A DNA stretch of 64,000 nucleotides from Drosophila pseudoobscura (taxonomy: Eukaryota; Arthropoda; Insecta; Diptera; Drosophilidae), in the NCBI RefSeq assembly GCF_009870125.1, contig NC_046680.1, positions 9,672,001 through 9,736,000 of the forward strand, written 5' to 3'. Positions 36,001-48,200 of the stretch are shown here, in pieces (within the stretch, counting starts at the first letter, position 1; each line of letters begins with the position of its first letter). Under the pieces are notes generated by a model. The model saw nothing but the letters and a program-made list of their open reading frames with translations, was not told where the DNA came from and searched no databases. The position numbers and the translations under genes were made by a program.

Positions 36001-39000
36001 ATTGCCCTGAAAAGTAGGCAACACGTTTTGTGTTCCGAAGTCCCCGAGTTTCCCCGAGCTTCCCCATGTTGAACGCCTTTTAATGTGTGCTTATTTCGAC
36101 TCTCTTTTGTATCTGTTCTCTGCTCCCGCCGCTGCAGCTTTGTACAATTGCTCCGTGCTGGCGCTAACCTGGTATTGGCCATTTTGTTGCTCATACGACT
36201 CGTGTGGCGTCTAATTGTCAAGTTCATAACCTTCACATAAGCCAAAGAAAGAAACCAAAGACATACACCCAACCCCAGATAGGTAAACACACACACACAC
36301 TCTACACATTTCTATCACTCTCTCTTTGTGTTCTCTCTCTCTCTCTGTGTTGATCTTTGCAGTGCACTGCCCTTTAGCATACCGTACATAAGCAGACCCA
36401 ACCGGGCCCGCTACCGAAAGCGTCTTGCCGATGTCTAGCCAGATATACAGACATATACACATATACAAATACATATGTGAAATTCTATTCAATTCATAGT
36501 TCAATTACTTGTTAACCCTAACGACAGTTGAGTTTGGCCCACGGCTCCCCACTAACCGACTAAAGAACTTCCGAATCAATCGAAACACTAATCCATTAGT
36601 GATAAGAACTATTGATTAAATATTTAAATATTTCAACGAAAGCAAAAAAAAAAACCTGTGCAAGCTTCCTCTTTCATAGCATATTTTTGAGTACTTGGAG
36701 CTGCTACAGAAGTCTCCTCCTTCCAGAGGAGGATGATGATGATGTTGACGATGATGTTGCTTTCAAAGAGCCACTCAAAGGGCTGGAAATTAACTTTACT
36801 TCACCGTTTGTCTGTCTCCCTTTGTCCGTCAGTCCGCCTGTCTGTCAATACCCTTTTCAAAGGGATCAATGCGGCCCACTCAAGGCCTGAATGCCTTTGT
36901 GCTTGGGCGACACAAACTTCTTTAATTTTACTTTTGCACGACAACAAATATTGAACCCTTTCGGCGCCCCTGCACCCCTTTTCCTAGCCTGCAACAAATC
37001 TTGCGTAATGTAATTACAGCGGACGCTACCTTCTCTCACCTCTCTGGAACAATACTAATTGCTATCTGCTATCAGTCTGTTTGCTGGCATCCATCCGTCT
37101 GTTTTCCATCCTTACTGAATTTCCCATTCAGTACGGCGAGCACTCGTATTTATTTATGCTATTTGTATGATATTTCGAAAGTGAGGATGAATGAATGGAT
37201 GGACTCTGACTGCGCTGCACTGGCCGAGATGGGGATTTCAGACTGCATATATTTCGGCTTCAATGAGGAACTGAAGGCGAATCTTTGGCGTTTGTCCGTT
37301 TTCTGTAGGGAACAGGAACCCTCTGTCTTGAGAGACTGTGATTCTCCGTTTTTCTTGGTCTGTTTTCTTTGTAACTTTGTTGGAGTTTCTGTTCGGAAGA
37401 GTTCCACAGGGAGGCATTTATGCTTAGTAGGTAGCTAATGGTCGATGCCGTCGACTGTAACACTTCCGCTTGTTTAAGCTTTGCTTTTTTCTTTTTGACA
37501 ATTAAGCAGTGCAAATAGATGGTGCAACGCCTGGCTTTACCTCCTGCAATGGCAGGGGAAAAGCGAGAAATGACCACAATTTCTCCCACCACTCTTCCTC
37601 CCGCCTACGCTCCTGTGCTCTCAACTTTTTCAATCTCGTTGTATTTGTGTTACTCACTTTAGCATGTAAGCGTTCAATTCATGTGTTTTTTTCCGTGTAT
37701 ATTTTTGTTTTTGTATGAGTAATCGTACATGTTGTAGCTGTTGTCGATGTTGCCTTGCCCCTTCTTTCCGTAGGACCTAACCCTCCCAACCCCATGCCAA
37801 TACACTGACATACACACACACACACACACACCCATACACACACGACGAACCCACCAGGTGAACGCCAATTGGCGCCATAATTTCTTGTACTTAACCAAAC
37901 TTTTCGCAACTACTTTGCTGAACTTTCGATAATGTGAAATGTGAATTTAATTAGAAACTTTTCTGCCGAAACCTTGTTGCTTTGTTTTTTTTCGTCCACG
38001 CTGTGTATTTTAATTGAATTTTGTTGCCTAATAAATGAGACACACAGACACACACAGAAACAGCGTGAAGGACTTAAGCTAGTCGAAAGTTAGTTAATTA
38101 AGCGGTCGCGGATTTTCCACAGGCAGTTGGAATGGGGTTGGGATGGGATGGGATTAGAGCAACACCAGGTACAGGAGATACAAGGCAATGACAAAGAAAA
38201 TTAAAAAAATACACACATCCACAGCTATAGCTACAGCAAAGTAAAGAAAAAAAAAACAAAAACAAACACATAACCAAAGAGCAAAACAAAAGCATATCAA
38301 ATCCAAATCCAAATCCAAGCCCAACCAAAACCAAAACAAAACCAAAAACCAAACCGAACCGAATCAACATTTTTGCAGCTACACAAGCCGCTTTCTAAAC
38401 AAGAGCAAGAGCAGCGCCATTGTAACGCAACCCTCGCTATCCACGCCCACCGCCTCCTTCGACGAGGACGCCAACGGAACGGGCGACGACTCGGACAGTC
38501 GCTACGGGACAGGCCGCTCCCGTTACCTGGCCATGAAGGAGCGCCGCACCCGGCTGGCGCGCAGTCGCTCCTCGCATCAGTTTGGCAACGAGGACGACGA
38601 TCTGGATGAGCCGGTATCCCCCACCACGGTCTCGCCATCCGCTTACTTGGCTTCAAGGTGCGCACACCAAAAAGAATAATCAATTAAAAAAGATAACAGA
38701 AATCTATCGATAAAAGCTATACCAGAACTTTCAGAACACCCACAAAATTTTGTAAATACATAGATGGAAATCTCAGTAATCAGATGTATATACATATCTC
38801 TCGCTATATACATATATACATAGTATCTCTAATATGTCGTGCGCTGGGCGCTTTCATTGTGCGTGTGCTGTCCCGAGGAATCGTTTTATATGATTTTCCT
38901 TGTTCCTTTTAATTTCTTTTTAATTTATTTGACGTGAGTTTTATTTTTTCGTTGAGTTCCTGTGCGTGCTACGTCCGAAGTTTCGTTCTCGTTAATGTTG

Positions 39001-42000
39001 CACTCTACACTAATTCAACTTTTTAAATTGACCTTTTTTATAATGGTTTAATTTAATTTTTTTTTCCGTAATATTTTGTTTTGTTTTTTTATTGGTAAGA
39101 GAAGAAAAACAAAATTATGCGGGTTTTGAAATTAACCGAAATTAACTGGAAATGCACAAAATTTCCCAACTACAACAACTGCCCACTTCTCTTTCTATCT
39201 CTCTTTGTACATAAGCAGCACCACACCGCCAATTCTCATGCAGTTCCATAGTTCCACAGTTCCACAGTTCCATCTAGATCCGTAGAACGCCTCATCCATC
39301 AGAACAGCACAAATCAGCCATAGAACTCCACCTTTCTTAGCTCCTCAGCCCCCAAGCCTCCGCTCTGTGGATCACTAATGAAATTGTTGCCTTGCAGATA
39401 CAGCGGCTATGGTAGCAGCGACCTGTCCAGGAGCCGATCTTCGCACGCCTTAAAGTCGCGCGACAATTCGCCCATCACCGATCGCAGTGCGGGATCCTCT
39501 CGTGCTGGAGCGCTGGGCAGCAACTCCACGGACAATAAGGACGGGGAGGCCCTCAGCTCGTGGGCGCGCTATCTCAAGAACAAGTACGGGAACAAGAGTA
39601 GCAAGGACACGCCCAGTAGCAGTGCCGGAAGTGCACGCGACTCGCATGCCACCAGCTCCACGGCGGCATCGTCATCGCATGCGCACGGCATTGGGAGCAG
39701 CGGCAGCGGCCGCAGCACCGCCAGCGAGGTGTCGAGACGCCTCAGCCTAGGCCTACCGCTACGGCAGGCCAACGAGCTGGCCTCCTCCGACGACGATGGG
39801 TCAAAAAACGGGCTAGGCTCCCCTACGTCCCCTACGGTAGCAGCAGCAGTGGCAGCAGCCGGTATAACCGGAGTGGCAGGTACTATCCCTAAGCAGGTGT
39901 ATCTGCGCAAGCGCCAGCAGCTGTTCCAGTTGGGGGGCCGGGGGAGCGAGCCCGGATCCTTTACGTGGCCGCGCGGCCTGGCCGTCGGTCCCGACAATAG
40001 CATCGTCGTTGCGGACTCCAGCAACCATCGCGTCCAGGTCTTTGACTCCAATGGCATCTTCGTCAAGGAGTTCGGAGAGTATGGCAACGGCGAGGGAGAA
40101 TTCGATTGCCTGGCCGGCGTGGCCGTCAATCGAATCGGCCAATACATCATTGCCGATAGGTAAGTGGCCTCCAAGGCCTCTACAACGTAGGGCTTAGAGT
40201 ACAGCGAGTCCGAACGTCTGGTCATTTGGTCATTCTGCAGTTGAATTAAGTCGAGACAAAAGGCGCATGATTAATTCTCGGACTTAGACCCGCCTCTAAT
40301 TGGCACGGCTAAGCGCATAATAGCCGCGTTAATGAGAAACATGTGCCAGTGCTCCTACTTCAGCACATGCATACTCGTATTATAGCTCTGCTCCAGCCTT
40401 TTCATATGGCCAATCTAGATAGCAATCCCAGTTCCAGCCTCCATCTGCCGCTGTCATTGTTTGACGCAAAATCTCGTTAAGCACACAGGGGGCGGGCAGG
40501 GAGATGAAGACCGCGTGCAGGGACCTGGTGGCAGGGACTCATTGTGTGAGTCAACTTTGATTTTGCACGTTAAGCGGCTTAGACTTAAGCCCGACACTGA
40601 ACACCCCACTCCGAATGCCAGGTTCAATGTCGCACCGCCTCGCAATAGCTTTGGTCCGCCCCCCAAATGTACTTTCCGGATAATGAGAGCTCTCTCGACT
40701 TTCCTTTTTTTCCCGTAATTAACATGGGAATATGCGTTCGCTGGCCATTTGAACCACCCGCCCATTAATCCACTTCTTTACTACTCTTTACTTCCAGATA
40801 CAATCACCGCATACAAGTGCTCGATCCGCAAGGACGGTTCCTGCGCGCATTTGGTTCGCAGGGGACCGCAGATGGCAAATTCAATTATCCTTGGGGAGTA
40901 ACAACCGATGCACTCGGCTTCATTTACGTGTGCGATAAGGAAAACCACAGAGTGCAGGTGAGGCCTCATCCACCATCTCGATTTGCATGCAAATATTTAT
41001 ATTCCTCTGGTGAGGTCGAGAGGCGAAGCCTTGCCCAATTTGTCACACTTGAGCTGGTACAGAGCCTCTTCGTGACCATATACTCCTCCTCCTCCTCCAC
41101 AATTTTCATGAGCTTAACTGCAATGGACGAGTTTTTGTGTACTTTTTACTGGCATCACACCAGGCTCATGTCCTGGTCTCTGGTACTGGTCCTGGCCCAT
41201 GCTGCCTCGTCCAATCCTCTGGCTGTCCTCTTGCGAATCCTTTTTCCATTTCAATTTGCCAACTTTTATCGAATACTCGAATTCGCATTCGTCAGGTTTT
41301 CCAATCCGATGGTTCCTTCGTTGGCAAATTTGGTTCCTGCGGCCGTGGTGAAGGACAACTTGAGCATCCGCATTATATAGCCGTATCGAATACGAATCGT
41401 GTGATTGTTTCCGATTCGAATAACCACAGGATTCAGGTAAGCCAATACCCCTCGTAGCCATCCGCAATCACATGCCTCCTGCAACCAACTTCATGGCTGT
41501 CTGGCCATGTGAACAATTTTAATTAAAATATGCTCGCAGTCGAGATTCATTCGAATTTATTTGACCTTCTTTCTCCGTCTTCGGCTTGTCCGACCCTCCT
41601 GGTATATTATCTACTGTCTACTGTCACCTCTTCCTCCTTTGCCAATCGCATCCGGATCCGCATCCCCATCCACACACACACACACACACACACACAGATT
41701 TTCGATGTGAACGGCAAGGTGCTGTCCACGGTGGGCGGCGAGGGCTCTGACGACGGTCAATTCAAGTTTCCACGGTGAGTAAATCGAATTACAATTTTTA
41801 ATTGACAAAGCGGTAACTTTGGTTTGTGTTCTGAACCTCTTCTGCAGCGGAGTGGCCGTGGACGACCAGGGCTATATATTTGTGGCCGATTCGGGCAACA
41901 ATCGCATACAGATCTTCAATCCGGATGGCAGCTTCCTGAAGACCTTCGGCTCCTGGGGCTCCGGCGACTCGGAGTTCAAAGGACTCGAGGGCGTGGCCAT

Positions 42001-42061
42001 CATGTCGAATGGCAACATCTTGGTCTGCGATCGCGAGAATCATCGTGTCCAAGTCTTCTAA
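27813..42061 (+). CDS. tn: thin (abba/Trim32), TRIM-NHL muscle protein
   Basis: Eleven coding exons (27813-27947, 28837-28972, 31012-31154, 31214-32524, 34848-35593, 38379-38657, 39398-40159, 40798-40957, 41296-41436, 41698-41774, 41848-42061) join in phase to 1367 residues, near the length of about 1350 I recall. Order of domains: an N-terminal RING (C10, C13; CQHSFC; CPEC) split by intron 1; a B-box (C97, C100, C109, C112, C117, C120, H124); a coiled coil at about 139-250; a long Ser- and charge-rich low-complexity middle (about 300-1085); six NHL repeats from about 1090 to the end (for example GLAVGPDNSIVVADSSNHRV, VAVDDQGYIFVADSGNNRI). In Drosophila this TRIM32 homologue sits at the Z-disc/costamere and maintains myofibrils, probably as an E3 ligase. 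NHL proteins such as brat, mei-P26 and wech differ in domain order or in the middle region. Adjacency to Topors agrees with the order I recall in D. melanogaster. Confidence 0.95.
41671..41696 (+). repeat. (CA)13 microsatellite forming a tn splice acceptor
   Basis: Thirteen CA units run directly into the AG that starts the NHL exon at 41698, so the repeat takes the place of the usual polypyrimidine tract. The pyrimidine-rich stretch of this intron lies about 40-130 bases upstream instead. Confidence 0.85.
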
Positions 42062-42279
42062 TAGGCCATGGCCACAACCGTCCTTTGCATTATCTCCCTT
42101 TAATTTCGTTTTTAATTTTTGTTTAAGTTTCACAATGAATTTATCATTTCTTTCGAGTGCCAAATAATTTAATGTCTTTATTTCTATGCATAGAAATGTT
42201 GTCAATTAACTAAAAAGCAATTAGTAAAAGAAAACCGAAATACTTTTTGTTAAATTAGAGCGAAAAAGATAAATCTTTG

Positions 42280-42285
42280 AATAAA
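42280..42285 (+). terminator. candidate poly(A) signal of tn
   Basis: AATAAA lies about 220 bases after the tn stop codon, in an A-rich stretch. It is the first clear signal downstream. Confidence 0.55.
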
Positions 42286-42299
42286 AAAGCTAAAACTCG

Positions 42300-45200
42300 T
42301 CAGAGTTTGAGTGAAAAGACCTCGCATTTTCCTTCTTCAACTTCCAGTCCGGTCCATCCCGTCCATCGCCTCTATCATTCCCTTTGAATGGGAACCCAAC
42401 TGTTTATTACTGCATTCAAGTATTGCCTAATTGAGATTTATCTGTGTGCAGACCAACAATTTCCGAATTTGCTGCCGCCTACTCCCCCCTCTGGAGGCCC
42501 CGGCACTTTATTAAATTAAGATGTTCTTTGCCAGCAAATTGGAAACTTTTTTGGAAGCTTTTTCGCATAAACTATTTGCCACCCGCTCACAGCTGTGTGT
42601 GGCGTGTGTTCCGGCAACTGCGTTGTGGCAGCAACTGTGGCAGCTACTGTTACAGGATTTATATGTTGCCGCATAAATTTGTTTGCTAGCAAATGTTGCG
42701 CATACGCCATGTATGTACTACACATACTCCAACTGAAATGTGCGCACGCTAAAAAAAACTAAGAAGCAAAAGGAAATCCTCTAAGACAACTTTGGGCGGT
42801 CCTAATACTCTTTACGTACTATAAAATATTCATTCGAACTTCGTTTTGCTGAGGTAAAGACTGACTGGAGCATCCTTTCCCTTCGATGTTTGACTGATAC
42901 AATATCTAGCTGATATACCCCGACCTACCTTATTCATCGTCTCCTTCTATCGCATTCGCACTTTGCTCATACAAATTACGCAGAATGTTGCCAGCGTAAG
43001 TGGGGTTTATGTGATTAAAATGCATGTGAGTTGCGAGGGGTCTGGGCTTGGGCCTGGGCCTGGGTGATTGTGAGTGTGGGACTCGTTTGAGCTGCTATGA
43101 AAGTTTATGGCTTACTTACAATATCTACCCCTAATTCTGAATCAGCTCGTTCATCCTTACCCCTGCCAGCGTGTATAATAAAATTCTTTGATTTGCAACA
43201 ATGTGCAATTAACCTTTGATTGACTAGAAGTAAATTCGATGAGGCGAAATGCATAACCTCTACCATCCAACCAAATGCCTAACCCTCGCGCGGCAATTAC
43301 CTTTGTAATGCGACAGTTTTGCCTTTCAATTAGAGGTCAATGAATGTGGCAAGGAATTGCAACATTTTAATCAACTTTACGCTTCATTGGAACATGGATT
43401 CGCAACATTTAACCGCGAGTTTGTGCGTGCGTGTGTGTTCACATGTGTGTGCTTTGCATGCAGAATTTAAGGCATAGCAACCATTTTTTAAAGTAGCCCC
43501 ATATATTCTCTCCTTCCTGTATGTATGCTCAGTACTGCCAAAGTTCAGGGGTATATTGTATTCTTGCAAATGTATGAGACATTTTCCTTCTATAATGTAT
43601 ATGCATATATATTCTTAATCATCTCTATGGACCCCTGAATCACGAATCTTTCACCTTCGAGGGTATCAAAAAGGACGTCCCATCCAGCTAGCCTTCCTTT
43701 CATGTTTTTTTTTTGTTTCACAATTTTATTGCTGCCTGTCATTCTCGCATGGGCGTGGCAGCTGGAAAATAGCTACAAGTAGCAACCTTTTGGCTCTTTT
43801 TCGTCGCTCTTTTCCATGACGTGGACCGTGGCTGTGCAAAAGTAAATTTTTATGAGATGTAATTTTTATTTCCCATATTTGCATGTGTCACGTGCCTGCA
43901 ACAGAAATTTACAAATTTCATTTAAATTAACTACACTTTGGAGGGGTGGCAGTAGGATCTCGCTTAATTGGAACACGTTTGCCATCAAGCGATTGCCGCC
44001 AGCTATTTTACGACAGCCAAATGGCAGGTCCCGCAAAAGAATTCCACGCCATAGAAGGAGCCGCCCCGGAGGCCATAAAGTATGCAACAGAAAACTGGAA
44101 AACTTTCAATAGTCTGCCCGAAAAGTGAGAGCGAGAATAGGAAGCCTGGCAACTTTCGACAAAGCTTAACTATTTCACTATCGCTGTGCGAGGTTTTGGA
44201 AAGGATTGTTGGGCTGGTTTGTGGGGTAGATTGGAAGGTACTCCGCGTCAAAAAGCAGTTACTTTTGATTTTCACTTCTCCGTGTTTGGTTATCGTTTGC
44301 TTTTCTTTTTGCACTTGCATCAAGACAGCACTTGACCATGGCCTGTTCCCGTTTTCTTTGTGCCGCCGAAAAAGAAATCAATCCATTGGACCACACAATC
44401 TCAACGTGGCAGAGACCAGACCAACTGGCTATATAACTAGGGGTTCTGTGCCCCATTCCGGCTGTGCAGCTGCCACTGGAAGTGTTTCCTTTGCGCTGAA
44501 TCTGACCCCGCAGTGCAATTTTTATGAGCATTCGATTTTGTTCGCTTGTTTCTGAGCGTTTTATGAGCTGGTAAAAGTTTATGTAGCCCCTCCCTTTCCG
44601 CATCCCCTTTCTGTGTGTGTTTACGCTTTAAATGAAAGTTGTATAAAAGGGAAATTTGTTGAAGTGCTGGGCAGGCGGGTTGGCTAGGGGCATGGGGCAT
44701 TGGCAGGATATGGAGGGGCGCCGCTTTTGTTTATATTTGCCAGACATTTTCGGCTTTGGCTTTCATTTCTGTGCCAAATAGTTGCATATTTATGGTAAAT
44801 GGAATGGGAAATGGATTTTTGTAGAAATTTAGCATGGACACATCAAAAATGCCGAATCCGAAGAGGAATAAATCACTAGACTGACGAGCCTCAGAGTGCC
44901 GCAAATATACACAGCGAACTTGTTCAACAAGTCTGAAAGCATCCTTCATTTAGTGGTCTAAAAGGCATTAACCAAAGAATCAATTATTTATGCAGTTGTT
45001 TTGCCTCCATTGTTGGTTTTTCCTTGCCGGTTCCATTTAATGGCAATAGTTTGGACAAAAGGAAACCGATAAGTAGGTATGGTTACTTTTTGTACAATTA
45101 GTTTGCTTTCCAGAAATGAATAATCGTGAATTCTCGATTCGACTGATGTTGAGGAATCAGAAATGGGTAGCAACGTTAGGTAGTGACCCAGTTAGGGACT

Positions 45201-48200
45201 GTCGTACCCAGACAGAACGTATTTCAATTTTCACTTCCCATTCTGACCCTTGGCGCTTCAACCCTTTGAGGGTCGTTGCAGGCTTCGGTGCACCGCAATA
45301 GTCCTGTCTTGGTTTAATATCTCAAAACATTTTCATTGTTGTTTTCCCTGCTGCCGGTGGCAGCTGCGTTCTGCTGTTGGCCAAAGTAAAAAACCCTTTT
45401 CGCTTATTACTTTTATTTTGTGCTTTTTTGGTAAGGGTACTCTTCGGCGGGAATGCAGCAGTTCCCGTTGGGTTTGATTTCATTGTTGTGTGTGTGTAGA
45501 TGTGCCCTTGCACACGAAAATGTCATGGAAAAAAGATGGGGATGGGGCATAATTCGGCATTTCGCTTTTGCGTGGGTTGGCCGTGGGTTAGAAGCAACAG
45601 CTGGACACCTTTTTGGCAGTTAAGTGTAAAAGAATGCCTAGTGCTTTCAGCAGTCCGAGTACAGAAGTGGCGCAGCTCCACTACACTGTCCTCTCGGCCG
45701 AAAGTTTCCAAATAAATAAGATCTTGAATTCCAGCAGAGTGGAAAGTGAGGTGAACTGAAGTGCGCTCTGGTGGACGGTAGCGGAGGGCTAAGGGCCACT
45801 CAGTTTCAATAAAAAATTACACGGCAAACAGAAAAAGTCAATTTCGATTCCAACCAAAAAGATTTCTCTATTTCTAATATGCCGCACAATCCTACACACT
45901 TGAAGGGAGTGCCTGTGTGTGTGTGTATGTGTGTGTGTGGGTAGCCTTGGGTCTTAACCTTTTGTGCCAGGTGCTCCTCGAAGTTCTCATCCTGTTTCCT
46001 GTTTCCTGTACCCCGCTGCCCGTTGCCCGTAGTCCATTGCCCGTCTCCTGTTCTCGGGTATCCCCCTCTTCAACTGGCACTTGCCACTTCCCGATGCTGA
46101 CTACACTTGGTGGTACATTTAATACCACTTGAGTGACTTTTTATGGCCACCGTGGCCAGCAAGGCAGTCATACATGTATATGTGAGAATGAAGAGTGCAC
46201 ATACGTGTATACGTGTACATGCATGTGTATGCGTGTGGGTGCTACAGTGGTCGTGTGTGCCCGGCATTTGTTTCTGTGTTCATTTGGACTTAGCCTTGCC
46301 ATTTGTCTGCCGTTTGTTAGTTTTTCTCCCCTGTGCCCATCAGTTTCCTTTTTGTTTTATTTTCCATTTTTTTGCATATTTCGTGTTGTTTTTTAGCAAC
46401 GTGTCAGACATTTTTATATGCATCCAGCAGCAACGTAAAGTTTTAACTTTTATTATTTCCATTTTGGACCTTGCTTTGTTTTCATGGACAAAGATTGCTG
46501 GAGTGGGAGAGTCGGGAGAGGAGTTTTTCAGCCGGCAGCTGGGATGCATTTGAATAAATATTTTAATAAATAAAATGGTCAGCTCAAGTCGTGGCCACAG
46601 CTGCTACAATTTGTCCTGCAGTCAGGGGACTGGCTGGCCACCAGGCCACCCAATCGACTGATATTTGGGGTGACACTCCTAGACAGAGTGCGAGAATGGC
46701 AAGCTAAATTCATATGGGCCAAGTTAATAGAGAATTAAATCCAAAGACTCGACTAATCACACCAAATTTGGAGCTTAGAGCCCATTGAAAAAGTGAAGAT
46801 AGTCATAGCCAAGCGCCAACTACCAGAAGTTGGAGCCTGCACACTTGCAGCACCCAGAACTGACAACAGAAATCCTCGAACAAAGGCTCCACTGGCCCCA
46901 AAGGTAGTGCCAGCCAGCTCTGGGGGAAACCTGTGTAAATAGCGCTGCAACAGATAAGAAGGTACTCACACACACACACACACACACACACCAGCTTTCG
47001 GATAAGTACGGAGTAGGGAATGGCAATGTGGGTGGTGCATTGTGAAGTACTTTTTAGTTTGTGTAAATCAAAGTAAGAGCAGATTGAACTTCAAACTAAA
47101 AGCTGCTTACAGTTTCGAGCATTAAATGGATTTTGACATTCTGTGCCTGTGAGGGTTTCTGTAATAAACGAAAATCTTCATCCATTATCCATCCAGTGCC
47201 AATTTCAAATCTTTAGCAGGATTACTGATGCAGTTAATGGGATTAGAAAATATTGTGCAAGTGTGCAATTATTTTGAAGCTCTAAAATATTGCTAACAAT
47301 TGTATTGGTTTTGGGGGGATGCGGATGTGTGTTACACCTATCCATTGTCATTATAGAATATACAATAGATATTTTCACTGAGTTACTGAATGACTGAAAA
47401 CCGTTTATAAAAGCAGAGCCGCGGCCCTTGCGGCGACTCACAACGTTCCCGCTTGTTCTACTTCAGTTACTTGAGAAGATGCTTCTGCCGTTGAAAATGC
47501 AGTTACGCAATCTATGGCCATGGGCTGGGAATGTTTTCAGGGCTTGCATTATGTAATTACATTCATCAACCCAGCCCACAAGTGCGGTAAAGTCTTGGCC
47601 TCGATATCGATGCGTGCCATATGTGGTCCTGTGTGTGTAACCTATATCATGAATTTGGCATTTGCCAAAGGTCAATGTATCAGCAGCAGCTGCTTGGCTT
47701 TTGTTGACGAATTAACATTTATCATGCGCCACGAGAAATCCATTTATCACACGACCGATTCCGTCCCCGTCTTCGACTCCGACTGCTGCTATGATTCTGA
47801 ATCCAATACGGATAGAGATCCCCTGTTGCTGCACAAAAACAAAGGCTCGTGCAAATCAGAAGAGAAATCGCATTGATATTTATTTCCATTTTCGGGGTCC
47901 AGCGATTCATCAAAGCGCCAGCGCCACTCCCCACGTAGGGCATGTTTCTGCCTTTAGTTATGTTAATAAAAACAGACAGACAGCCGGCAACAGGAAGCCC
48001 GAAACAGCTACAACATCAGGAGCAGTAGCACATCTATGACCTTGACAATGGTCGTTTGTCTGGAAGGAACACCCGTAGTTGCCCATCTTCATTGGATCAT
48101 TCCGAGCATTTGATTTATATTTAAATGGCCATGGAGGTCGTCCCGTGTTCATAACTCTTTGTATCGACGGCATCCGTTGCCGCAATTTATCATAGAGCGT

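Noticed and set aside
27813..42061. Assignment of the TRIM-NHL gene to brat, mei-P26 or wech
   Set aside because: The RING plus single B-box start, the long low-complexity middle and the Topors neighbour fit tn better.
44082..44555. 157-codon plus-strand frame in the tn to 5-HT1B gap
   Set aside because: No domain or conserved motif, and overlapping frames of similar length on the other strand.
47514..47876. 120-codon frame, cysteine-containing, starting MAMGWECF
   Set aside because: Cysteines show no spacing of a known zinc site and there is no splice or promoter support.
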